In this document: positions 17,260 to 31,949 of the stretch, piece by piece
Layout: each line of letters starts with the position of its first letter
How positions within the stretch are numbered: position 1 is the first letter of the stretch
Assembly (NCBI GenBank): GCA_023055355.1
Contig: JALJCS010000028.1
Coordinates: forward strand, 3,472,418 to 3,536,417
DNA length: 64,000 bases
Source: Agelaius tricolor
Lineage: Eukaryota > Chordata > Aves > Passeriformes > Icteridae
Reading direction: 5' to 3'
Translations under genes and position numbers: made by a program
Notes under the pieces: model-generated
The model's input: the letters and a program-made list of their open reading frames with translations, nothing else
The model's database searches: none
What the model was told of the DNA's origin: nothing

Positions 17260-18929
17260 CCCTGTCAGGGGCTCGAGCCATCCAGGGCAGCCAGAGGGAT
17301 GTCCTGGGTTCTGACTCTCCCAGGGAGGAGGATTTTTCTGCTGCACCTACCATCATTTGGGATCCAAGGGTAGCTGAGGGATGATGAGTGGCCTCACAGG
17401 GTCTCCAGGTACGCACTGAGAGCGCAGATTTCCACACAGACAGCGAAGATGGAGTGGGAGCAGGAGGAGCTCTTGTTCATGAGGGTGAAGCCGCTGCTCT
17501 GTTCCTGCAGCCCCTGTCCATCAGCTGCTCACGCTGTGCACAGCGTGCAGGGACAGCCCCTGCACGTACAGCCCCTGCTCAGGGTGCTCCTTCAGCTGCC
17601 AACAGGATAACACAAGCCAGGTCACAACAAGGGGCACTGAAAGCAGGGAAAATTACACTGGGAATGGCCCAGAACCTTGAGGGCTACGTGAAATTAAACT
17701 GCAGTATGAGAAAAACACATCTGACTGCCACCAGGAAGCCTGAGTTCTGAAGGAGGAATAAAACCACAGAGAAAGAAGGAACCACCTTCGTGGCTCAGAG
17801 AATTCAAGCTAAAAGTTGCTGATTGATTCAGACATCCCCCAGGCCATGAGGAACCCAGCTTCTATCCACCCTCCACCTTCTCTATTATTAAGCTGCATAT
17901 TTTAAACAAGAATCAAAATACATCTCACCTATTATGGCAAAGGCTGTAAGATCTCCTCAGCCATAGGAAGCTTTTTTTAATACCAAAGGACAGATACAAT
18001 ATTCCCAGATATTGTTCCCAGTGCTTTGCTGAAGTCTTTGTTCTGAGTGGGTGGTTTGAGCTCACTGACAACATTCCCAAAGTAACACCCGTCACACACA
18101 GGTGAACTGTCACCATTTTTCTCCAGATTAATTAATTTTTAAATGAACAAAAGTCGTATTTGGGACTCTGGGTTGAGACAGAACATTAAATACCCAACAG
18201 CATCTTCTCAGTAATTATCAATTGCATAGATGAAAAGTTTCATGCAGAATGTTAATAAGCAATGGAAATATCCAAAATTTTGAGTTACCCATCAAACCTA
18301 CACAAAAAATACAAAATAATCCAGAGATCCCTGCACTCCTACACCAGCCCCCTCCACACTGGGAATTTTAAATGAGCTAAATTAATTTTCCACAGCTCTG
18401 TTACACCCCACATCTGCTAAGTTCATCACCAAAACTATCTTTATCATGTCAGCTGGGATATCGAGATATGGTTGTCATGATGGAGCAGCACAGACCACAT
18501 TTGGCACTGTGACTTCCAAAGAGGAGGCTCAGCTACCTCAGTGATGTTCACAAGAAATGATGTAAAACAGCATTTGCTGTTAAAAAAATCCCACAGAACA
18601 GAGCAAAAGTGGCCAAACACTCAACTGGGTGGGATTTATGCTTGTTCCAAAGCCATGATGCCCAGGATGAACCCAGTACAGTCACTGTTCATACACTGTG
18701 GCTGCTCTGTGCTGCTGAGAAGCCCAGCACTGGCCTGGCTCTGTCTGGGGGTGCTGCAGAGTCCCTGAGGAACACCTGACCCAGGACGTGGCTGTAGTCA
18801 CTGAGGTGAAAGGCAAGGGAATGAACAAAATGGGATTCTGGGGGAACTGGGGGACTCAGAGGTGTGCAGTGGGGCAGCCTGGGATTTGTTTGGGCAGGAC
18901 ACCCTCCCTCAAGTACTCGGTGGAGGCAG

Positions 18930-19546
18930 TGTGAAAAACGCCAATCAGTTGTCTTTAAAATTTTAAAAGTTTAATAGTAATAAAATGGTTATAAAAATAG
19001 TAATACAATCAGAGTAATAATAATTTGGACTATTTAAATTAGGACAATATGGGACAATAAATACAAAGAGTTACTGACAGTCCGGGTACCTTTTTCTGGG
19101 CAGCACAAAGGACCTGAAAAAGGACCCACGTTAACAGAGGATTAACCCTTAAAAGCAACAGCCTGTTGCATATTCATACACCTCATCCATGATGCATAAA
19201 CTCCATTCAAATACAGGATTCTGTCTGGTCATCATCAACTTCTTCCTCTGAATCCTAACAGTGCCTTCAAGGCAGGAAGAAGTTTGTTTCTCCTGATAAG
19301 AGGGCAATAAATTCTTTTTCTCTGAAAGATTCAGGTGTCCTGTGGCTGCTGTCTCGCTGCGAGTCCTTTCTTTAAAAAAAGTATCCTCCATAGCACAGTT
19401 TCTATTTTAACAATTTTTATAACCTAAAACTATATTTAAAACACTATTTAAGAGAATTAATACAGCATTACTTTCTAACACAACACATAGAAGATTCATT
19501 TTAATATTTGCCAAAAGCCAATCGTAAAACACATGCGTTTTTCACA
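18930..19546 (-). mobile_element. Solo LTR, family B copy 2 (ERVL-like), inverted
   Basis: A 617-bp element reads TGTGAAAAACGCC to GCGTTTTTCACA on the plus strand. It is flanked by GGCAG at 18925-18929 and 19547-19551, a perfect 5-bp target duplication. Its body is the reverse complement of the copy at 8706-9326, sharing for example the ACTCTTTGTTTTTATTGTC and CAACAGGTTATTGTTTTTAA blocks with small differences. Confidence 0.87.
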
Positions 19547-21050
19547 GGCAGCAACAGGCAGCGTGACAGAGTTACCCTGGAAACGGCTCTGCCCAGCTCC
19601 TGCCCGCCCAGCGCCAACAGCATCGCCATGGAAACCCGCGGCACCCCCGGTGTGGAACAAAGGAAGGGAAACTGCAGCAAGAAGTCCCCTGCTCCCACTC
19701 TCCCTCTGCAGGAGACAAGCAAAGCACGCTTGGAACATGGAGCAGAGACGGGTTTGCCTGCCTTAAAGGCAGAAACCTGTCAGGAATACCTGCCCTGTAA
19801 GGCAGTTTGGGTCTGTTGCCATCCCAGAGCGTTGCAAGGTGCTGCTGCCTTGGTTTTATACACCAGGGCAGTCCTGCAAGGAAGGAAATTGGGACAGGGG
19901 ATTTCTAGCTCCTCCCAGGAATACATACAAAAGCATCTGCAAAGCCACCAAGAGGTAAATTTTATAAAGATCAGCCCCCTGGTTAGGATTTTGGGAGAGT
20001 TTACCCTCCTATGGTCCTGTAAATGTCACATGTGTTCCCGTGGGGAATAATATCTACTGTGTGCCCTCAAAAAGGATCAGCCTTTTTTGTTTAGGCAGAT
20101 AAAGAGATCATCCGTGGCTCCACTAGATCAGATTAAACATTTATAAGGCCCAGAATCCTCTTGCTATAGAGACAAGCATGAGATGAAGAGGAAGAAATTG
20201 CCCCATGAGCACTTTATTCCAGCCTTGTCCAGTGAAGGATTTTCACAGAGCTGCTGCTGAGCTACCAGCCACTCTCATGTGGGATACACTGGACATGTCT
20301 CCAACTGCATCCTGCTCCTAAACTTTCACTCAAGTCCCTCAAAAGTCCCTCTCAGCTTCCATATTTCTCATGTAACTTCATATTCTAGCACTCAGGCTTC
20401 AGACAGAGACCTTTGTTGCACTTCTGTAAGTCATGGTAACAGCCATCTGAGCTAATTAAAGCACTTAATTAAGACACATTGAGCCTGTCTCACCTCCAGC
20501 TTCTGCTTGGTGTCAGCTCCTAGAAGGTCTCCTATGTCCTCTCTGTAGATCTCCAGGCAGGAGGCTCCCAGCAGGAGCTTGGTGTTTTCAGCACACTGCA
20601 GAGCCAGGGGGGAGTGGGGGTGAGGCTGCACAGCACAGGGAGCCCCTCCCACAGCTGGGTGCCCCCCACCCTCCAGCACCTCACTCAACCCCCCTGGCCA
20701 TTCACTGCAGGTGGAACCACTCAGCACCAACTGCAGGGACCCCTGGTCCTTCCACACCTCAGGGTCACAATGGCACCTGGCATGAGGGGACAGTTAGTTC
20801 ATGTCACTATGCACAGGCCCCAGCTTAAGGATGAGGAGCAGTGCAGCCACATTTCTCTTCACAGAGAAAAGCAAGGAAGGCACAATTCTTCCCAAGAATA
20901 TTTCTGGGTTTCACATTCTTTGAACCTCAGAGAAAGGAAAAACCAATTCTTATCATTTGCTGTGCCTGTGTTTGTGCCAAAGTAGAATGCAATATGGAGA
21001 TTGTTCACCCACAGTGATGGTGGTTTGTTCCCTTGACCTGTCAGGGCCAG

Positions 21051-21072
21051 GTGTGTGTGTGTGTGTGTGTGT
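21051..21072. repeat. (GT)n microsatellite
   Basis: Eleven GT repeats in KIF17 intron 2. Confidence 0.9.
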
Positions 21073-22304
21073 CAGGACTGCCACTGGCAGTCACGAGATT
21101 CAGAGCAGTGTGTGCAGAGTGAGTGCTTGGCAGATTCAGTTTAGATGCAATGTAATATTGCATAAAACAATATAGTATAATAAAGTAATTAATTAGCCTT
21201 CTGATATCAGTGGAGTCAGATGCATCATTTCTCTCCCCTCCTTGGGGTGCCTGACAATACCATAGAGCAGTGCACCCCAAACCTGTCCCCATTCACACTT
21301 CATGCCATCAGCACTCACTTCTTGGCACAGGACACCAAAGTCTTTCTAGAAAACCTTGCCAGGATCTCTTTCACACCCACCTGTACACTCTCAAAGATGT
21401 GTTCAAACGCCCTGGGAATGGTCCCTTTCTGTGAGGAAGAATCTGCAACTCCCTGCATGGTGAAGGACTTCCCACTGCCAGTCTGGCCACAGGCAAAGAT
21501 GGTGCCATTGTAGCCTTCCATGGCACCCTGGAAATGGGGGGAAACCAGAGAAAACAGCCAGCATCTTTGCCTAACTGGAAACACAGTGTCCAGATTCATT
21601 CCCACCCCCTCAAAAGGTGTTTTAAAGGAAGAGCTGGAAGTAAACACGAAAAGGCTGCTTAATCTTCACACGTCATCAGAGTATAGCAATTACAAAATTA
21701 GCATATAAATCAATGTTTTTCTCTCAAAACAAGGAATCTTGAAGCAGTGCAGATGTTGAAAAGCAGTTGACAACACCAACACTTAGCAAACTATAATATT
21801 TTTGCCATAGGGCACAAAAATCTTACGAGATTCAAAGAGACAACTAGAACAATAGTTGGTAGGGGGTGGCCAAGGGGATGGACTCTAGCTTTGAATAACT
21901 TTTGCTTGGCAAGCTGCTCACTGTCACTTGTCCCTGTTTCAGAGAAGTGTGGTAGGAAGAAAAAATAACTGGATTTCTTAAGGTTTAAATAAGAAAAAAA
22001 TAACCTATTCTAATATCTACTGTTTCTAGCCCTGCTTGTTCTCATGATTAGGAATTTCTATCTTAAAACCATGACGAGCCATTTAATCTGTGTTACTTCT
22101 TCTAACAAAACTTTTTTTTTGGGGGGAGATTGGTCTTTTTTTGCTTAACAGGTTCATTTCTAACCTCAGCTGTTTCCTGTGCTGATCTGCTAACAAGGAA
22201 ACAAAGGGATCCCCTATTCCCCTGGGAATCCAGGCTGAGGTTCCCCATCTTCTCTAAGGTTTCTCACTTGACAGTAAAAATGTCCCTAAAATCCTCAGTT
22301 TGAT

Positions 22305-22465
22305 ACCCCAGCAGCTGTGGCTGCCCCTGGATCCCTGGCAGTGTCCAAGGCCAGGCTGGACAGGGCTTGGAGCAGCCTGGGACATTGGAAAGTGTCCCTG
22401 CCCATGGCAGGGGTGGGATGGCATGAGGTCCCTTCCCACCCAAACCATCCTGGAATTCTGTGATA
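22305..22465 (+). mobile_element. CR1 LINE 3' fragment
   Basis: Includes GGCTGGACAGGGCTTGGAGC, GTGTCCCTGCCCATGGCAGG and the near-terminal CCCTTCCCACCCAAACCATC, followed by ATTCTGTGAT. It therefore reaches the true CR1 3' end. Confidence 0.8.
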
Positions 22466-22644
22466 TAAACATCCACCTAAAACAATTAAATGTAACTCTC
22501 CTCAGTGCCCTGCTGCTGCTAACAAAGTTTTGTTTCTTCCCAATTTCTCAGACTGTTGCTGGGACACTGTCTGCTCTCCTCTGCTGCCCAGGCTTGTAGC
22601 TAAGCCTCTTGAAGCAGTGGACAGGGCTTTCTGCCCATAAATCA

Positions 22645-22705
22645 GGAACCCCAAATGGTTTGGGTTGGGAGGGACCTTAAAGTTCATCTTGTTGCACCAT
22701 TCTGC
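22645..22705 (-). mobile_element. Short CR1 fragment
   Basis: GGTTTGGGTTGGGAGGGACC followed by TTAAAGTTCATCTTGTTGCA is the reverse of the CR1 3' end. Only about 60 bp are recognisable. Confidence 0.65.
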
Positions 22706-23261
22706 CACGGGCAGAAGGTGGGGAAGGTCAAGTGGATCCTGCTTCACTTAGGGATCACCTGTAAAACCCCTCAGCCCCTGTCCCGAGCTATGTGTTCACA
22801 GAACATGCTCAGCTGCAAGGAACCCACAAAGATCAGAGTCCAACGCCTGGTCCTGCATGGACACCCCAACAATCCCACCCTGTGCCTGAGAGCATTGTCC
22901 AAACGCTCCTGGAACTCATTGAGGTGCCCAAAACTGTGCGGGCTGCCCTGGGTGCCCACTGACCTCCACCAAGGGGTAGGCGATCTCGCTGTAGATGTGC
23001 TCGTAGGCGATCTCGCTGTAGATGCGCTCGGTGCTGTGCTCTCCGCCGAAGGCCCCGTCCAAGGAGAACTGCCGGGGGACTGGGCGGGGGCCGCGGGGTT
23101 CCGCACCAGGCACCGGCCCCGTGAGCTGTCCACGCCCACGATGGACAATGGCCCGGTGGCCCAGGGCCGCCTCCCGCCCGCTCAGCGGCCGGCAGCGCAC
23201 GGCCACCTTCACCGGCTCCGCCGCCATCGCCCCCGCCACCCACAGACGGACAGTGACGGGC

Positions 23262-23600
23262 ACGGGGTCAGTGAGAGACACCGGGGGTGAGTGACGGACA
23301 CTGGGGCCAGTGACGGACATGGGGTCAGTGAGAGACACGCGGGTCAGTGAAAGACATTGGGGTCAGTCACCCACACACTGGGGTCAATGACAGACACTGG
23401 GGTTAGCCCCACACACACCGGGGTCAGCCCCACATACACCCAGTCAGGCCCACACACCCGGGTCAGTGACATACACCTGGGTCAGTGACACACCAAGGTC
23501 AGCCCCACACACACCCGGGTCAGTGACACACCAATGTCAGCCCCACACACGCAGGGATCAGCCCCACACACCGGGGTCAGCCCCACACACTCGGGTCAGA
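23262..23600. repeat. GTCAGTGACAGACACTGGG-type minisatellite upstream of KIF17 exon 1
   Basis: Roughly 15 imperfect units of 18-28 bp built on GGTCAGTGACAGACACTGGG and GGTCAGCCCCACACACACC. The array starts within 40 bp of the KIF17 ATG, so it would lie in its 5' UTR or proximal promoter. Confidence 0.8.
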
Positions 23601-23979
23601 CTCCCCCCACAGGTCACCCCACCCATCCAGACCAGCCCCACAGATCACTCGGCGGCTGGGAAGAGGCTGGAGCAAGCCTAACTCCGGACATCTGCACCCC
23701 CTGTGGGAGGGAAGCACTTAACCCTCACTGGGGGCACGCGGGAAAAAGACCCTCGAGCGAGGGAGGCTGGAGGAGAACGGGAAAGTAAGGAGAAAAAGAG
23801 GGATGCAGGGAAAGGGGGAAGCTGGGAACAGGTCTGAGGGGGAATTAGCGCAGGTCGGGGGGAGGAAACCTGAAGGGGGAAAGGTTTGTGAGGGAAACCC
23901 TGGGGAGAAGCTGAAGGGCGGGAAACCCAAGGGTAAGAAACCCTGAGGTAACTTTTGTGAGCCGAGACACGCCCAAAGA

Positions 23980-24190
23980 GGACTGAGCAAGGGAAAACCT
24001 GAGGTGACGCCGCCGGTGCCGCGCTGGCCGGAGGCGCGCGGACCCCGAGGGCACGGCGGCGCTGAGGCGGCGGGAGGCGGCCCCGCGCATGCGCGAGCGG
24101 CGGCACGCGGTCGCCACAGCGACCGGGGCCGCGCCGGGAGAGAGGCCCCGCCCAGCGCGTCACGTGACTGACGCGGGGGCGCGCGCACGT
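23980..24190. promoter_or_regulatory. CpG-island promoter, probably KIF17
   Basis: CpG-dense sequence between the KIF17 start and the SH2D5 3' end. It contains an NRF1-type GCGCATGCGC at 24085-24094, an RFX X-box-like GTCGCCACAGCGAC at 24110-24123, and a palindromic E-box GTCACGTGAC at 24159-24168. X-boxes are the classic regulators of ciliary genes such as KIF17. It is about 0.9 kb upstream of the KIF17 ATG; no transcript start can be proven from sequence. Confidence 0.5.
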
Positions 24191-24903
24191 GTTCAACGTG
24201 TGCACGAGGACAGGTGTGCAATGGGGGTGTGCACGAGGACAGGTGTGCACGAGGACAGGTGTGCAATGAGAGGTGCATGAGGCCAGGTGTGCAAGGGGGG
24301 TGCATAAGGACAGGTGTGCAATGGGAGATGCACAAGGGCAGGTGTGCAATGGGGGTTGCACGAGGACAGGTGTGCAGAGGGGGGTGCATGAGACAGGTGT
24401 GCAGAGGGGTGTGCACCAGGGCACAGACTGTGAGTGTGCACAGGGCCATGAGTGTGCGATGGCAGCGGTACCCAGCTGTGGCCCCTGCGTGTGCAGGCGA
24501 GGGTGAGTGAGCACGTGGGTGTGCAACCTCCTGTGAGCACCAGTGCAGTGCCACAGCATGCAGGAGAGCGTGTGAGCGCACAGGTGTGAGCAGACAGGTA
24601 TGAGCAGACAGGTATGAGCACACGGGTGTGAGCAGACAGGTGTGACAGGTGTGAGCACACGGGTGTGAGCACGCAGGTGTGAGCAGACAGGTTTGACAGG
24701 TGTGAGCAGACAGGTGTGAGCAGACAGGTGTGAGCACACGGGTGTGAGCAGACAGGTGTGACAGGTGTGAGCAGACAGGTGTGACAGGTGTGAGCACACA
24801 GGTGTGAGCACACAGGTGTGAGCAGACAGGTGTGACAGGTGTGAGCACACGGGTGTGAGCACACAGGTGTGAGCAGACAGGTGTGACAGGTGTGAGCACA
24901 CGG
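24186..24903. repeat. GACAGGTGTGAGCA minisatellite array
   Basis: About 700 bp of short units. The left part uses ACGAGGACAGGTGTGCAATG. The right part is strongly homogenised GACAGGTGTGAGCACACGGG. It separates the KIF17 CpG island from the SH2D5 3' end. Because unit lengths are mostly multiples of three, long spurious open frames run through it. Confidence 0.9.
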
Positions 24904-24969
24904 GCGTGCGGCGCGTCCCGCCGCGGGCGGTATGAGCAGCAGCCGAGCCCCGCTCCGATGCACGAAGCC

Positions 24970-24975
24970 TTTATT
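24970..24975 (-). terminator. SH2D5: SH2D5 polyadenylation signal (AATAAA)
   Basis: TTTATT on the plus strand lies 85 bp past the SH2D5 stop codon, giving a very short 3' UTR that ends just before the minisatellite array. Confidence 0.75.
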
Positions 24976-25059
24976 GCGGGGGAGCGGCCAGCCCGGCCGG
25001 GGTAAGGCAGGCAGCGGGTGAAAGCCGGGGGTGCCGGAGGGGCCGCGCGGGGTCCCGGC

Positions 25060-29825
<4,766 letters not shown>

Positions 29826-30300
29826 GGCAGCGGGGAGCGCGGGTGAAGGCCGGGTCAGGATGGGGTCAAGCAACTCCCATGCCACATCTGAGTTATCCGG
29901 AGCCCTCCAGGGTGACGGGGCTGCAGCAAGCACGGGGAGCCTGGGTCCGGCCCCCGGTCACTGTCCCTGCGAGGAGGGAGGGGACAGACACAACCTGCCC
30001 CCGCTGTCCCCTGTTTCCAGCCTGCTGAGCCCTGGGGAGGTGCTGCAGCCCCTGCACGGAGCTCCCCAAGTCCTGACGCCAATGCAGATGTCCCCAGGTC
30101 CCGGCCCCAGTAAAATGGTCCCAACCCCAGCACAAGGGTTCCAGCCTCCTGATCACACAGGTGATGTGGGGGTCCCCATCTTCTGCTCCCGAGGTCCAGT
30201 CCAGGCTGCCATGTCCCCACTCCAAGCAGCATGCAGGCAATCCCCCACGTCCCGACACCGACGGTGATGTGAGGGTCCCCAAATCCCCACCCCAAACGTG

Positions 30301-30511
30301 ATGGATGCAGTGCCCAATTCCATCCCCAAATGAAACCCAAGCAGTCCCTGCTGGTGGATGCAGTGCCCAATTCCATCCCCAAATGAAACCCAAGCAGTCC
30401 CTGCTGGTGGATGCAGTGCCCAATTCCATCCCCAAATGAAACCCAGGCAGTCCCTGCTGGTGGATGCAGTGCCCAATTCCATCCCCAAATGAAACCCAGG
30501 CAGTCCCTGCA
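30301..30511. repeat. 53-bp tandem repeat, four copies, upstream of SH2D5
   Basis: Units start at 30301, 30354, 30407 and 30460, each beginning TGGATGCAGTGCCCAATTCC. They are almost identical, which points to recent expansion. No exon is seen between the SH2D5 start and here. Confidence 0.92.
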
Positions 30512-30719
30512 TGCCGAACATACACTTTGGACCCCAGGCGAGGTGCATGCAGTCTCACATCCCAAACTCCAGCAAGGTTTTGGGGTCCCCCCACATCCTC
30601 CCCCTCCCATCCTCCATCCCACTTCCCCCCGGCCACGCAGCAGCACCGAGACCCCCGGGGCTCTCCAGGGGTGATCCCCAAACACCAGCCGCGAGGACAG
30701 CAGATTTGGGGGGCGCTTT

Positions 30720-31620
30720 TCGGTCCAGAGCAGCCATGGAGGAGTGCGCCGGACCCTTCTCCGGCCACCCCAAGTGGGTTCGTGCTGCGCAGCCCCCGGC
30801 CGGGCTGGGACCGGCGCCGCCGCCTGCTGCAAAGGCGGGAGGGGGGAGGGAGGGGGTCCGGCTGCCCCGGGCGCATCCCGGCGGTGTCGGGGGGGTCCCT
30901 GCGGTGCCATCTCCCCGCCACAAGCGCGGCTTGGCCCCTCTCCTTCCCGGCACAATTTGGGGGTCTCCCCCCTCCCCCAGCCAATCCGCGGACAGGCAGC
31001 CCCCAAGCCCCGCCCCCCTTTTCCCACGCTTCATTTCTCAATGGAGCCCCCAGCCCACCGACCACCCTGGGGGTCCCCAAGGAGGGATGCTGACCCCCCC
31101 TCAAATTTAGGTGATGCGTGACACCAGGCACCAAGCATCCCCTGGGACCCGCATCCCGCTGCACCCCCCGGCTCACGGGCAGCTCTCGCTTGGATGGCTC
31201 CGGAGAAACGCAGGTGAAAAATTCCCGCTGCTCCGGCTCTCGGCCTCCGCCGGTTGTGTTTGCCTCGCCGGTGGCTCCTCCGGCAGCTCCGGCCGCGGCG
31301 CAGGGATGCTCGACCCGTGGGTGTCAGGCCCTCGCCGCCAGCCAGGCCCCGGCGAGCCCGAGCCCACGGAGCCCACGCCGGGCACGGGGCAGGCAGCAAA
31401 CTCTCATTTCCTGCCTCCGATCTGCCCGCGATGAATCACCGCAATTTTCCTCCTCGGTTCTCTCCGTTTCTTGGAAGCGGCGGCGAGCAGGAACGCTCGC
31501 TCGGGAATTTGGAAAACGCGGCGGCAACTGATTTTCTCTGCGTCTTTTCCCGTCTCCTCCGGCGTGCCCAGCGGAGCAGCGATTTCTAACCCTGACACGT
31601 ACACACGTGGCTGCTCGCTC
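30720..31620. promoter_or_regulatory. GC-rich CpG-containing block, possible SH2D5 promoter
   Basis: CpG-rich unique sequence 0.9-1.8 kb upstream of the SH2D5 start codon. It has no convincing coding exon despite several open frames. Position suggests the SH2D5 promoter or a noncoding first exon. This is inference from composition only. Confidence 0.35.
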
Positions 31621-31949
31621 GCCACCCCCTGCCCTGATGCTCGGACCCTCTTCACCCCAATTTCTACATTCCCTGCGGAGTTTTGCCCGCTGCTGCCTGC
31701 TTTTGTTGGAATAAAAATGAAGAGGGGTGGCTCTGTGGCCCCACTGCAGAGCAACCACGTAACCCAGAGCCTCCCTCACACCCTCCACAGGAAGCTGCCC
31801 CCAGTCGCAGGGACCAGCTTGGCTCCTGGAATGGGAAAGCAGCAGTTTGGGGAGGAGATGGGGTCTAACCCTCAGCACTGCATCCACAAACCCCTGTCTT
31901 GTGCCCCAGCAATCCCGAGGGTGTGAGGAAAAGGGTCTGACCAGCACCA

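Larger units (their letters stand above)
6718..23227 (-). pseudogene. KIF17: KIF17 (kinesin-2 motor) remnant, multiple disabling lesions
   Basis: KIF17 normally makes a homodimeric kinesin-2 of about 1000 aa that moves cargo in cilia and dendrites. Recognisable pieces in order: exon 1 22964-23227 (MAAEPVKVAVRCRPL), exon 2 21381-21527 with P-loop GQTGSGKS, exon 3 20494-20595, exon 4 about 17414-17595, exon 5 about 15639-15842 (LAGSERQ and [11 protein letters not shown]), coil pieces 14592-14696 (LEAEKQLI) and 13913-14023, a fragment ending at 12539 (AEQQLVLA), tail coil 9460-9652 (VHDSIQEEL), an intact exon 7052-7160 (ETIASN, RRASQIL), and a C-terminal end stopping at 6718 (RPFRLQPL). Exon 4 lacks about 10 nt and 1 nt, creating a stop at 17521-17523, and its SSRSH reads SSCSH. 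Exon 5 lacks 2 nt and its switch II DLAGSE reads HLAGSE. The 9460-9652 exon has a 20-bp duplication and a TGA at 9490-9492. Motor exons after exon 5 and part of the tail were not found. I call it a unitary pseudogene; assembly error at one exon would not explain all lesions. Confidence 0.82.

Noticed and set aside
19508..20050. Plus-strand 180-codon open frame beside the family B LTR
   Set aside because: It starts inside the LTR, has no clear splice donor and no family resemblance. Kept only as context for the X-box-like pair.
29893..31176. Minus-strand 427-codon and 390-codon open frames upstream of SH2D5
   Set aside because: They run through the 53-bp tandem repeat and GC-rich sequence. 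The repeated segment is the same DNA read in shifting frames, and no homologue is recognised.
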